From assembly GCA_025504975.1 (NCBI GenBank), contig JANUWI010000002.1:3162001-3226000 (forward strand): a stretch of DNA of 64,000 bases, read 5' to 3'. The position numbers and the translations under genes were made by a program. This stretch comes from Plenodomus lindquistii. Taxonomy: Eukaryota; Ascomycota; Dothideomycetes; Pleosporales; Leptosphaeriaceae. Below are positions 23,261-34,000 of the stretch, piece by piece. The notes beneath the pieces were generated by a model. That model ran no database searches. It was not told the DNA's origin and saw only the letters and a list, made by a program, of their open reading frames with translations. Position 1 is the stretch's first letter, and each line of letters begins with the position of its first letter.

Positions 23261-25390
23261 TCAATGAATGATGAACGTTCTCTCGTTCGATTCGTCTTCC
23301 CACAGAGGCGTCGAATTCTCTTGTTCGACTAGGCCTCTAGTCTCAGTATACAAAGTATCTTGGTATGAAGCGTATCCTACCCTCGTGTAGTTCTCTCCGT
23401 CTGGCAGGAGGATCAAAAACTTCCATAAGCGAACCTGCGCAGGTCCTTTGTTGAGGACGAAAGCCACTGCATTGTGAAGGTCCTTGAATGCAATATTATC
23501 ACAATCAAGCCACGTTTTACACAAAATCCGGGCTTTGTTTGTTAGTCGCAACATTGCGTAGATGGTCACACGTTGATCGATGCGATGAGGCCCAACATAT
23601 GCAAACGGGTGCTTGTCCAGCCAACGAGGTGCGAGTAGTATGCCGGTACACAACAAGGTGTGTTTGTTGCTGAAGTATAGGGTAGCGGGATCACCATCAG
23701 TGAAGCGGTCAATACTGAGCCAGCTACCGTCCGCGAGCAAGACATGAGCAGTAAAAGCTGTGACCGTCGGAACCACGGGAAAAGACTTCGGGCCCTTTGT
23801 GCTAGCCCATGACCAGCTTGGAAATCCTTCACGCCGCTGTCCTGGACTATGCTCATGGTACCAGTTGAGGCGCAGTCCGTGATAAGTTTCATTCTCAGCC
23901 ACATTGATTGGCATGCCCCACCAATGATATTTTGCGAGAGCATTGAGTATACCTAGACAGGCGTTGAGAGCATCGCCTTCGTAGGTCAAGGATCGATGAC
24001 AAAACGTTTCAAGAATTGTAGTGATGTTCATAGTGGACTTTCCTTTCGGAAGAAGATGTTGTATGTACGACCACGATTTAGCCTGTCCGGATCCATAGCA
24101 GACTGTCTCCTGGAAGGTAGATTCCTGACATCTGTAGAATACCTCATTATCCGTGAATACCAGTCGCCGGGGTGGCAAAAAGCCTTCCTGATATGTCCAT
24201 GCTCTCGAGGCCCATGTTGAACTCGACAAGTCTTGATCGGGAGAGAAAATCTCGACGAGTGAAGTTTTGTCAGTAGCCCTATACTGACCCTGCATTCTGC
24301 GCAGCCTAGTACTGACACCTGGAAGTCCATATTGAGCGTTGTCTCCGGCCACCGCAATAATTGTCAACTGGGATTGCGAGTATATCTGGTCCATCATCCG
24401 AACCTGCGTATGTTTCATGGCCTCGTTTCCCTGGTCGATGCACTGGACGACGTAGTCAGCCACTGGAAATCTCAAGAATTCACTAGAACGTACGTGTCTA
24501 TCAACCCAGAGATATCGGAAGCCAAGAGCCAAGGTAACAGTGATGGCGTCAAGAATCGTATTTGGCCAAATATCCGGGTTTGATGAGGAAGCGGCACCCC
24601 ATACATAAGACAGGGCAACATAGTCGGTGCCAGTCTGCGGCGCGTCGATTATACTATTCGTCTCGCAATCAATTACTCTGAGACCAGGCACCGTGACAGC
24701 AGCGATTTGACAAGCAGACTTGTGTGTCTTTGTACAAACATTGAACCAGCTTTTAAGAAGAGCATAGTCGATCTCACCAGGCAAAATACGACGCGGGCGA
24801 ATCTGATCGCCATCAGGCTGTGATGGTTCAAGCATGAAGCGTCTCTTCACTAACGTCTCACAAGAATCGGCACTGTTCTGGTTCCGAAACTCCAGGTACG
24901 GGCTGTTCAAGATCCTGGAACGAAGCGCGGTGCCAGAGGCCAGGCCACTAAGAGAACAAATGTTCACAAGTCTACCCACACTGGACGCACCGAACGGTTT
25001 GCCACTTGCGAGTAAATTGCAGAAAGTACACGAGGAGGCACTCAGAGTGTCACTTGACTCGTGCACGCGTAATAGCCTCCATCGATGCCATGGCGGTTCC
25101 ACGGGTATCTTGAGTGTCACAAGTCGGTCCCAACGTATGTTCACACAGCGTGCACACGCGTCAGCACGAGGGGGTCGTTGCTGAGGATGCAGCAATACGT
25201 TTCGTACATCCCACTCCTGCTTCGCCGCGTCCGTGAACTTTCCTCTGAATGGCTCGGATTGGTCAGAAAGAGATGAGTTGTCGCTGGTGTCCTCGGAATC
25301 AGAGCTGAGGTCCTCATTCTGGTGAATAGTATGAGGTGATTCGATTGCACTCCTGGAGATTGAAGGGTTTTCTCCCTCCAGATCGACCAT
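23261..25390 (-). CDS. HET-domain protein (heterokaryon incompatibility-like)
   Basis: Exons on the minus strand 25390-24494 and 24442-23261; 692 residues. The 51-nt intron (24443-24493) is a multiple of three and has no stop, so an unspliced reading is also open. Splicing restores the family motif WVDRHCIDQGN in place of an insert. The HET domain spans about 255-440: DYVALSYVWG, then LGFRYLWVDRH, MDQIYSQSQLTIIAVAG, GLPGV and WASRAWTYQEGFL. HET proteins are fungal allorecognition and cell-death effectors, but many paralogues have no known role. The N-terminus is acidic and disordered, with a Cys-rich patch (DACARCVNI) at about 75. The C-terminal third has the NW-type features common in HET proteins (GFPSWSWAS). 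No NLR-type partner gene is adjacent. Whether it is active is unknown. Confidence 0.9.
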   Translation of the reverse strand: MVDLEGENPSISRSAIESPHTIHQNEDLSSDSEDTSDNSSLSDQSEPFRGKFTDAAKQEWDVRNVLLHPQQRPPRADACARCVNIRWDRLVTLKIPVEPPWHRWRLLRVHESSDTLSASSCTFCNLLASGKPFGASSVGRLVNICSLSGLASGTALRSRILNSPYLEFRNQNSADSCETLVKRRFMLEPSQPDGDQIRPRRILPGEIDYALLKSWFNVCTKTHKSACQIAAVTVPGLRVIDCETNSIIDAPQTGTDYVALSYVWGAASSSNPDIWPNTILDAITVTLALGFRYLWVDRHVRSSEFLRFPVADYVVQCIDQGNEAMKHTQVRMMDQIYSQSQLTIIAVAGDNAQYGLPGVSTRLRRMQGQYRATDKTSLVEIFSPDQDLSSSTWASRAWTYQEGFLPPRRLVFTDNEVFYRCQESTFQETVCYGSGQAKSWSYIQHLLPKGKSTMNITTILETFCHRSLTYEGDALNACLGILNALAKYHWWGMPINVAENETYHGLRLNWYHEHSPGQRREGFPSWSWASTKGPKSFPVVPTVTAFTAHVLLADGSWLSIDRFTDGDPATLYFSNKHTLLCTGILLAPRWLDKHPFAYVGPHRIDQRVTIYAMLRLTNKARILCKTWLDCDNIAFKDLHNAVAFVLNKGPAQVRLWKFLILLPDGENYTRVGYASYQDTLYTETRGLVEQENSTPLWEDESNERTFIIH

Positions 25391-25968
25391 GATTTCAGCT
25401 TCTTGTAGTCATGGGAGCTTCTGATGTGGAGGAATTTGGTTTGGGCAGCTTTGATGTGTGGATGGGGAGGGATGGGAAGGCCGTGCAAATTGAGTGGTCA
25501 GTGAGCTCGTTTAATCAGCCACGATACTCAGGCATCCAAGCGGCTGCATATCATGTATATTTCCATTTTTGCGCTGATTGGTCTGGCAACATGTGGTTGT
25601 CTCAGCCTGGGACGTCATTCGCGCGGGTGGCTGGTGCGCTGCGCCTCGGTCTTTCGCGTTCCCATGATCCGGAGGGGCCGACCCAAGCTTTCACTACTGT
25701 ACTCCTCAGCTGCGCCTGCGCCCAGGCAGCTACATTGGGCATGACTGACCTTGAGAACATGTGGCGTGTACCGTCAGCGCCATGCGAGGGCGTGTCGCCT
25801 ACAAAGCGCGCGTGTGATGGCGCAAACACCCCAGTTCTCAGCTGCCCCTCCCCCCCGCCATAAGCATACCACAACTATATCCCGATCATCCCCCCATATA
25901 CACAGTAACCGTCTTCAGCTCCTACTTGAAATTACACTATCATACATCGCTCCCGGAACTTCAACATA
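25391..25968. other. Divergent promoter region, HET and glycine-zipper genes
   Basis: 578 bases between head-to-head starts. No clear TATA box; a C-rich patch lies at 25850-25860. Short frames here are not supported. Confidence 0.45.
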
Positions 25969-26939
25969 ATGTCAAGCCACGACTACTATGGTCAGGGCCA
26001 AGGCCAGGGCTATAACCAGAATCAAGGCTACGGCGCAACCCAGCAGCCGCAGGGTTATGGCGCGCAACCACAAGGCTATGGAGGACAACAAGGCTATCCC
26101 CCCCAGGGGCAGTCGTACGGACAGCAGTCGCACGACCAGTATGGTCAGGGATATAGCCCATATCCACAAGGCCAGGTGAGTACTGTTGCGCCGACGAGGC
26201 GCATACCTTGTCGAGAGAGTCAACGCCTAATGTGCTCATAGAGCCAGTATCCCGCGCCGCCGCACGACTCCTACGGTCAAGCGCCGCAGCAAGGCTATGA
26301 TGCGCCGCAGCAGGGCCAGTATAACCAAGTTTATGACCCAAATCGCAGCCCGTCGCCCTACCCACCGCCTGCGCAGCATCAGCAAGGTTACCATGACCCG
26401 AACCAACAGTATGGTGCTCCACAACAGCAGCATGGGCACGGCGATCAGCAAGGCTACGGGGCCCCGCAGTATGGCCAGCCCGGCGCACCTGGCGGGCCTG
26501 CAGAGGGGGATCGTGGACTAGGCTCTACACTCATCGGCGGTGCTGGAGGCGCGTTCCTCGGCAACAAGCTGGGTGGTGGTGCTCTGGGCACTATTGGCGG
26601 TTTGGTCGCTGGCGCTATTGGCGCAAACGTGCTGAGTGACAAGTAAGTCATCACTCTTTCTAGTCTGTCAGCGAATCCCAGTAATTGTACTGACTCCATC
26701 ATAGGAAGGAAAAGAAGCATAAGAAACACAAGAAACACAGCAGCCACGGCTCAAACCACGGTTCCTCGCACCACGGTTCTTCTCACCATGGCTCTTCTCA
26801 CCACGGCTCTTCGTATGCCGGCTCATCTGCTGGTTTGGGTGGACTGTATCCAGACAGTGGCCACAAGAAGCATAAGAAGTCTAGAAGCCGCAGCCGCGGT
26901 GGTCACAGCAGCTCTTCTTCCAGCAGCGACTCAGATTGA
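25969..26939 (+). CDS. Y/G/Q-rich disordered protein with glycine-zipper segment
   Basis: Exons 25969-26175, 26242-26642 and 26705-26939; 280 residues. Three parts are visible. Residues 1-150 are low-complexity, built from degenerate repeats of the form QGYG/QQPQGYG. Residues about 161-203 are a Gly-zipper of two hydrophobic helices (GSTLIGGAGGAFLGNKLGGG and GTIGGLVAGAIGANVL), resembling the glycine-zipper 2TM domain of bacterial outer-membrane lipoproteins. The C-terminus is Lys/His-rich (KKHKKHKKH), then has four tandem HHGSS-type units, then an RS/Ser-Asp tail. Similar proteins occur across ascomycetes without a settled function. The first part resembles a prion-like, condensate-forming region and the middle could insert in membranes; both are inference. 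Confidence 0.8.
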
Positions 26940-27388
26940 AGATCCTCAAGCTTTTTCGTGTCTTAAGAGTGGATTAAATATCGGTCTAACTTGCATGTCT
27001 GTTCCTACAGCACATTGCCCGTATTTTGAGTAGGGACTCAATATAATGATATCATGATGCACGAATATTCTATAAACGTTGTCGATGTTTCGTCGTACTA
27101 ATAACAAAGCCCTATGGCTCTGCTTAAATGAACCCGACCTTGACATTGTACCTAATGACCAGAGCTTTCATCCGCGAGTATGAGCTTTTGCTGACACTAG
27201 ACGAAGCGTCTGTGAGAAGTGTTTCCAAAGTTATGTGCCGAATGTAGAACCACATGGAAATAGCCATGCTAGCGTGGCTGTAATAAGACTAGTGCGACAC
27301 AGCCCTTTTTTCTGCATGGGGTTACTCATTGCTCGAATCGTGCATTTTTGCAGCAAAACCCCGCAACAACACTGCAAAGGAACTCAGT
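26940..27388. other. Intergenic, upstream of TTC27-like gene
   Basis: About 450 bases with no gene. An out-of-frame uORF (27316-27396) overlaps the downstream start. A pyrimidine-rich TTTTTGCAG near 27345-27353 could be a 3' splice site for an unseen upstream exon. Confidence 0.4.
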
Positions 27389-27396
27389 ATGAGTGA
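27316..27396 (+). other. 26-codon uORF overlapping TTC27-like start
   Basis: ATG at 27316 reads 26 codons in another frame and stops at 27394-27396, past the main ATG at 27389. It would matter only if transcription starts upstream of 27316 and no leader intron removes it. Confidence 0.3.
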
Positions 27397-30178
27397 TCTG
27401 CTATTGGACTTCTTTCGAAATTCTCTGCCAGACGAGCTCGCTGTGGTCTTGGAAGATGCCCTCAAATTTACTCAGACTGGCGATTTTCAGTCCATTTTTG
27501 CGCTGCCGGAAGCACAGATTTTGCTAGGCCACCAGGAAGATGAGGCTACCAAAAACGTCAAACGAGAAGACTTTGCTTTGTGGAGCGACTACATTTTCCA
27601 TCGGCTGGGCCTGATTTTGTCAAAACGGAATGAAGAGCAAGGGACACCCATCAATGAAACAGCGGCATACCGTCAGCATCTGCTTTTCATTGTCGCAATA
27701 GCAGCGCTTCATGCGTTCCTGCAGTCGACTGTTACAGGGCCGCCATTACCTTTCAAGTCGGCGGAGGTCATCTTTCCCGGCTCCATATCTGGGGATGCGA
27801 CAGCACTGAGCAAGACTAGAGCGGACCTCATCGCATCGCTAAGCACCGATGCCATTGCAGCATATAAGCTGACACCGAATATCGAACTTCTGTGTCTAGC
27901 CGAGACAATCTTGATATGTCCGCCAATACAGAAGAATATCAAAATTTCCTCATGGGCACGACTGAGGGTCAATTTCGTGCACCAAAGATTACTTAGCGAG
28001 CCAGCGCCTAGCATTCAGACAGCAATCTACGAAGACCTAAAAACCGTAGATGGCCTGATATCCAATGCAGGAACCGCGAAGGCAGAGTTGAAGGATCTCC
28101 ACACAAGTTTCTTGCTCGAACGTGCAGCGATACACACTCACCATGGCTTCGACAAGAAGGCGAGAGCGGATCTCGACCAAGCAACAGTTGAGCGAAAGTT
28201 TGACTTTGCTCTGACTGGTTTGATGGGAAAGCGAACCAAATTTCAACAAAAAGACACAAGCCAGTTGTTGGTTCTAGCGCGAAGTGCAGGTACGGCCAAA
28301 GAGACAACCTCCGATGCATCAAAACCAGAGGCATTGAACCTGAATGACGACACACTGCTGGAGTCCATCTCATTTACCGAAAAGACTGCGATCACAGATA
28401 TACAAGACGAGTCCGCTTTGCCTTCATCCCTCGCGTCTATGGATCCATCGAATCAGCCGTTACTTGATCCACTTGACTCAGTGATTCTATTGTCTCTGGC
28501 AGAGAGCATCAAAAACACCAACCCAGCTGATGGTTTGACAAGAGAAGAGACTATTCCATACGCCACAAGAGTTCTCGAAGGCGGAAGTTCGAATTGGCAG
28601 GTCTACACACAGGCTCTGCTAGTTAGAAGTCGCATCGAGGGGTACCGGTCACGAACGATGGAGCGAGGTCTTCTTCAACTGCAGGCGCTTGTCGACCAGG
28701 TCATCGCGGAGACATCAGGCGATGCGACCACGGATGCTGAGACAGGCGAGAAGGTCACGTCCTTCTTACCGCAAGCAAAGGAAGGCGAAGCAGCATCGGT
28801 CCAAGAACGCCTTCGCTACATCTTCCCACTGTGTTCGCCTTCAAGATGGGAACTCGAAGCTGAGCTTGCAGCTCGCTGGGTTCATGTTGGAGGTCTTCGA
28901 TCTGCGCTCGACATCTACGAACGGTTAGAAATGTGGGCTGAAGCCGCCTTATGCTATGCAGCTACAGAGAAGGAAGACCGTGCTCGCAAGATGATCCGGA
29001 GACAATTATTCCACGCCACCAGTGGAGACGACGAGAACGTGGATATGGACGCCGAGACATGGGAAGGACCAGCGCGAGACCCTCCACCCGCAGAAGCACC
29101 TCGATTCTACTGCATTTTGGGCGATATCGACAACGACCTTTCCATGTACGACAAGGCCTGGGAAGTCTCCGGTGCGCGATATGCTCGTGCGCAGCGCTCA
29201 CTCGGCCAGCGCTACATCACACAACACGACTACGCGAAGGCGGCTGAAGCGTATTCGTTGTCTATCAAGATCAATGGACTCTACCAACCTGCCTGGTTCG
29301 CACTCGGCTGTGCTTATCTCGAGCTTCAACAGTTCAAAAACGCAGTAGAGGCCTTTTCTCGCTGCGTACAGCTTGATGATCAAGATGCGGAGTCGTGGAG
29401 TAACCTCGCAGCTGCCCTGCTTCACTTGAAGCCGAAGATCAAGATTGAAAAAGAAGATGGAGAGGAGGAAGTCACCAGAGTGACCAACCACCCTCGCACA
29501 GATGCATTGAAAGCCTTCAAGCGCGCTGCCACCCTCAAACACGACAACTACCGCATCTGGTCCAACGTCCTCGCTGTCGCAGCATCCACGAATCCGCCAT
29601 CCTGGAGTGATGTCGTCACCTCGCAACGTCGCATCTGCGAACTGCGCGGCTCCACAGACGGTGAGAAGTGCATTGATGCTGGGGCCCTCGACATGCTTGT
29701 AAAGAATGCAGTGCGCTCTGAGCAGGCTTTTGACATCACCCGACCAGGCCTCCCACGCCTCATCAATGAACTCATCGAAAAGCACGTCAAGCCACTCATC
29801 ACAGTTTCGCCTAAGCTATGGTCCATCCTTGCGACCATGTACACGCATACTCAGCGGCCCAGCTCAGCGTTGGAGTGTCATGAGAAGGCATGGAGAGCAG
29901 TCACATCGCAGCCCAAATGGGAGTCTGGTACTGAAGCCGATTGGAACGCTGTCGTGGACCAGACGATCGATCTCGTCGATGCGTATGAGACTTTAGGCCC
30001 ACGGGAAAGGACTGAGGGTTTGGCGGCGGGTAGTGGAGAGCTGGTCGCAAAGGACTGGAAATTCAAGGCGAGAAGTGCAATCAGGAGTGTAAATGGTAAA
30101 GGAAAGGAAAACTGGGAGGACAGTGCAGGATGGGATAGGCTGAAAGAGAGGATGGATGAACTCAAGGGTAAAGACTAG
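27389..30178 (+). CDS. TPR protein of TTC27/EMW1 family
   Basis: Single exon, 929 residues. The start is the first in-frame ATG (MSDLLLDFFRNSLPDEL); the frame is open for 60 bases upstream without another ATG. The N-terminal half is helical with few motifs. A TPR array lies at about 595-740, for example YARAQRSLGQRYITQHDYAK, AAEAYSLSIKINGLYQPAWF, ALGCAYLELQQFKNAVEAFS and CVQLDDQDAESWSNLAAALL. The later segment (TDALKAFKRAATLKHDNYRI, WSNVLAVAAS) matches the arrangement of yeast EMW1 and human TTC27, which act in cell-wall integrity and ribosome or chaperone-linked assembly respectively. An acidic KIEKEDGEEEV insert sits between two repeats. The mechanism in fungi is poorly defined. Confidence 0.88.
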   Translation: MSDLLLDFFRNSLPDELAVVLEDALKFTQTGDFQSIFALPEAQILLGHQEDEATKNVKREDFALWSDYIFHRLGLILSKRNEEQGTPINETAAYRQHLLFIVAIAALHAFLQSTVTGPPLPFKSAEVIFPGSISGDATALSKTRADLIASLSTDAIAAYKLTPNIELLCLAETILICPPIQKNIKISSWARLRVNFVHQRLLSEPAPSIQTAIYEDLKTVDGLISNAGTAKAELKDLHTSFLLERAAIHTHHGFDKKARADLDQATVERKFDFALTGLMGKRTKFQQKDTSQLLVLARSAGTAKETTSDASKPEALNLNDDTLLESISFTEKTAITDIQDESALPSSLASMDPSNQPLLDPLDSVILLSLAESIKNTNPADGLTREETIPYATRVLEGGSSNWQVYTQALLVRSRIEGYRSRTMERGLLQLQALVDQVIAETSGDATTDAETGEKVTSFLPQAKEGEAASVQERLRYIFPLCSPSRWELEAELAARWVHVGGLRSALDIYERLEMWAEAALCYAATEKEDRARKMIRRQLFHATSGDDENVDMDAETWEGPARDPPPAEAPRFYCILGDIDNDLSMYDKAWEVSGARYARAQRSLGQRYITQHDYAKAAEAYSLSIKINGLYQPAWFALGCAYLELQQFKNAVEAFSRCVQLDDQDAESWSNLAAALLHLKPKIKIEKEDGEEEVTRVTNHPRTDALKAFKRAATLKHDNYRIWSNVLAVAASTNPPSWSDVVTSQRRICELRGSTDGEKCIDAGALDMLVKNAVRSEQAFDITRPGLPRLINELIEKHVKPLITVSPKLWSILATMYTHTQRPSSALECHEKAWRAVTSQPKWESGTEADWNAVVDQTIDLVDAYETLGPRERTEGLAAGSGELVAKDWKFKARSAIRSVNGKGKENWEDSAGWDRLKERMDELKGKD

Positions 30179-31095
30179 AAGATGTTTCGAAGAGAAAAAG
30201 GAGCCTTGGATCTAGTCTTTGTGGAGAAGACTTCATGGTCGTTTAGCTACTCGGCGTGAACCCGAAGATGGTGAGGTGAGATCGGTCAACGGATAGGGCG
30301 TGCCCCGGACCCGATCCGAGAACGGGAGTCGGGGAACTGAATTGGCGACCTTGACGCGATACGAGATACGACGATCTTTACACGACACTAAGTTAAGGCT
30401 TGGCCGTCTTTCGAACCGGACAGGGATTAGCTTGAAATGTAATGTTCATTTGACAACTCTGGAAGGTCTTCGGCAATTGAGAGAAGTTACTCAAAGGTTA
30501 GCAAGGTGACATCTCGTCTCGTACTACCGGCTATGATCAGTGTGATGCTCACCAAAGATGACATGACTAACTCACGAGCGGTCAGAACGGACTACATGTG
30601 CATTGTATTGGTTCAAATACTCAGTCACGTATAAACTCATGAACAGACCTTACATTTCATTTTGAGAGACTGAATGAGCTCTGAAACATCAAGTTCGCAT
30701 TCTCGGTATCCATCTCGCAGCTCATCGATCGATTGGGACAGTACGATGCAAGCGAGGAGAACGGCGGCTAGCGTGGTTGCCGCTGCACGATCCCTTCACA
30801 ACGCCACGCCCTTAGCCACCCTTGGCCGATTCTACGCTTGGCCATTATTATTGCAGAAAGCATCGAAGCGCTGACCGCATGTTGCACTGGATGGACGCTG
30901 CGGTGTTCTTGCTCCCATGATTTGGTGGCGTTTACAAGCTTGATGATGGTCATTTAAACGGCGAGAACACCCGACTTCACTTTTAGGCAACGACTTTTGG
31001 AACATTTTGTTTACACCTAATTCCTCGCTGCCACTGATAATTGTCTGTTTCAATGCTTTAACTTGTGGGCTTATAGTCTTTTATTTGTCGTCGCG
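30179..31095. other. Intergenic, TTC27-like 3' end to ABC transporter promoter
   Basis: About 0.9 kb with no gene. Small frames at 30300-30509 and 30674-30874 have no domain or splice support. Nothing else recognised. Confidence 0.45.
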
Positions 31096-34000
31096 ATGGA
31101 CGATTCTTCTAGGGACATATCGCCGTTGCCTCCTGCAGGTGGCGCTGAGGGAGAGGCCACTTTGATAACAGCAAAAGCGGTCGAGGTTGAGAAAATAAAA
31201 GACAGCAACCACTCAGAAATAGTGGAGAGTAGAGATGATGTGTTTATCAAAGCAAAAAAGCCGCCGCAAGCAGGTCTCAAGAACTACTTTGTAAGTACAG
31301 TACCATTTGTTTGGTTGACGGGCCAGCGAGTGACAACAACAGCGCATTTTCTCCTACGCGACTAGATTTGATGCTGTCCTCATCGTCTTGTGTTGCTTCA
31401 CCTCGATCGGAGCAGGCATCGCGATGCCACTGATGAATGTCGTCTTCGGTAGGTTTAGCCAGATGAATTCCGATTATCTGCTGATTACGACAGGCCAACT
31501 GGTGGGCAATTTCACCAACTACTTCATACCAGGCACATCTGTCACACGAGACGAGTTTCAATCCGAGATCAATAGGCTGGCACTGTTCCTCCTCTACCTC
31601 TTCATCGCAAAGTTCGTCATGTCGTACATTTCCATGGTTCGTTCTCGGTTTCCTAGTTTCTGTCCTGATGACAGCTACGACCAAGACCATCGCCGGCCTA
31701 CTAACGCTCTCCATACAGCTCGCGATTCGCATCAGTGGTCTACGCATGTCCGCTGCACTACGTCTGGCATACCTCCGTGCCTTGTTCGCTCAACCCGTTA
31801 GTGTCATCGACACCATCAGTCCCGGGAAGGTGGCGACTCGCATTACGACTTCATCAAATACAATTCAACTCGCGATCTCACAGCACTTTGCTATGTTGTT
31901 CCAGTCACTAGCAGTAAGTTCCGTCACAGTCCCCTTTGCAGACACATACTGACGACTTGTGTCCTTAATAGTTCACGATTGGGTTATACGTTGTCGCCTT
32001 CATTAAAGGGTGGCTACTCACCTTGGTGGCATCGACATCGTTACCATTCATCTTAATTGTATACGGGTTGATCATCGGGCCATTCATTCGCAGACACAAA
32101 ATTACTGAGAAGCTGCACGAGGATGCTTCGGCGATGGCGTTCGAGATATTTTCATCGATTCGTATTGTCGCAGCCTTTGGAGCTGAAGGCAAGCTGGCGG
32201 GACAACACGCTTCTCTTCTCGACGAAGCTGCCAAGAATGAGCGGAAAGCCACGCCACTTATGGGTCTCCTCATGGCACCAAGCATGATGAGCATGTTTGG
32301 TACATTTGCAATTACATTCTGGTTCGGGATCAATCAGTACAGTGAAGGCAAGATCGCGGACATCAGCGGTATCGTCGTTGTCCTTTTCTCTGTCATGATG
32401 GCAGTCTCGAATATTGGTAGACTTGTAAGTCCCATTGTCGCCATTGCTAAAGCCGCGTCAGCCGCTACTGAGCTGTTCATCACCATCGACTCGCCACAGT
32501 CAGACATCACTGGAAGTAGAGAGCCTGAAATAAACTCTAACGCCAATATTTCTTTTGAGCATGTTAATTTCTCTTATCCAAGAAGACCGGACGTCCCGAT
32601 ATTGGAAGACCTTAGCTTGAACATTGAAGCTGGCAAGGTCACTGCTATTGTTGGACCGTCTGGCTCGGGAAAGAGTACAGTAGTTGGCCTTGTTCAAAGA
32701 TGGTATGAGCTGGACGGGACGCTCGCTCACCGGAAGCCCGCAAGTCAAATAGAATATTTGCCGTCGAACACCACCACTATTGATCCTGCTGGCGAAATCA
32801 AGAAATCTTCGATGTTCAGCCGGAAGAAAACAACAGCTGTACCGCATACCAACAAGTCCCTACCCGGCATGTCGAAGGATAAGTCAGAAGAGATAGTCGA
32901 TCTTGGGCCAAATACCTGTACCGGCACGATCCGCATTGGAGGACATAACCTCCGCAATGTGGATCTAAAGTGGTGGCGTTCACAGATCGGTCTCGTGCAA
33001 CAGGAACCGTTCCTCTTCAACGACACCATCTTCAATAACGTCACTTTCGGACTTTGTGGTACACAGTACGAGAATCTGCCAAGAGAAGACAAGATGAAGA
33101 TGGTTGAGACCGCATGTCGCGAGGCGCATGCGGAAGAGTACATCTCGAGACTTCCTCAAGGCTATGAGACGCTCGTTGGCGAGAGCGGAATCAAGCTTTC
33201 TGGTGGTCAGCGTCAACGCCTCGCAATCGCACGGAGCATTATCAAGCAACCACCAATCCTTATCCTGGACGAGGCCACCAGCTCTATCGACGTGCGAACT
33301 GAACGCATTGTGCAGCAAGCACTCGATCGAGTCTCCCAAAATCGTACCACAATCGTCATTGCCCATCGACTTTCGACAATCAGACAAGCTGACAAAATCG
33401 TTGTCCTGCGTCACGGCAAAGTGGTCGAACAAGGCACTCACGACGAGCTCCTGAAACTCGACGGTGGGGTCTACCAAGGTCTCGTCAATGCTCAAGAGCT
33501 TGCTACAGAAGCTACGGAGAGCCTTCCGGATCCTTTACCGGATGATTCAAAGACTGTCGGCACACAAGACTCAGACGAAGAAGATAGTGCAAATCATGTG
33601 TCTAGAGCCGATCCTGACTACAAGAACATGGGGATGTTCCGCAGCTTTGGTCGTTTGCTATTCGAACAACGTCACCATTGGACGCTGTATAGTGTTGCTA
33701 TTATTGGCATTCTGGCCGCTGGTGCCGTGTACCCGCTCCAAGCATACATCTTTGCCCAGCTTATCAACGTCTTTGTCCTTACAGGCGAAGAGCTTGTTAG
33801 TCGAGGCAACTTCTGGGCTGGTATGTTTGGAGTGCTTGCCGCTGCCATCGGTGTGGCATACTTCGTGCTAGGATGCGCGTGCCATCTTATCGCTATTGCG
33901 GTAGTTCGGACGTATCGTCAAGAGTACCTGGACAACATGATCCGTAAGCGGATTCCTTTCTTTGACGAGCAATCTCGTAGTCCTGGATCGTTGGTCTCTC

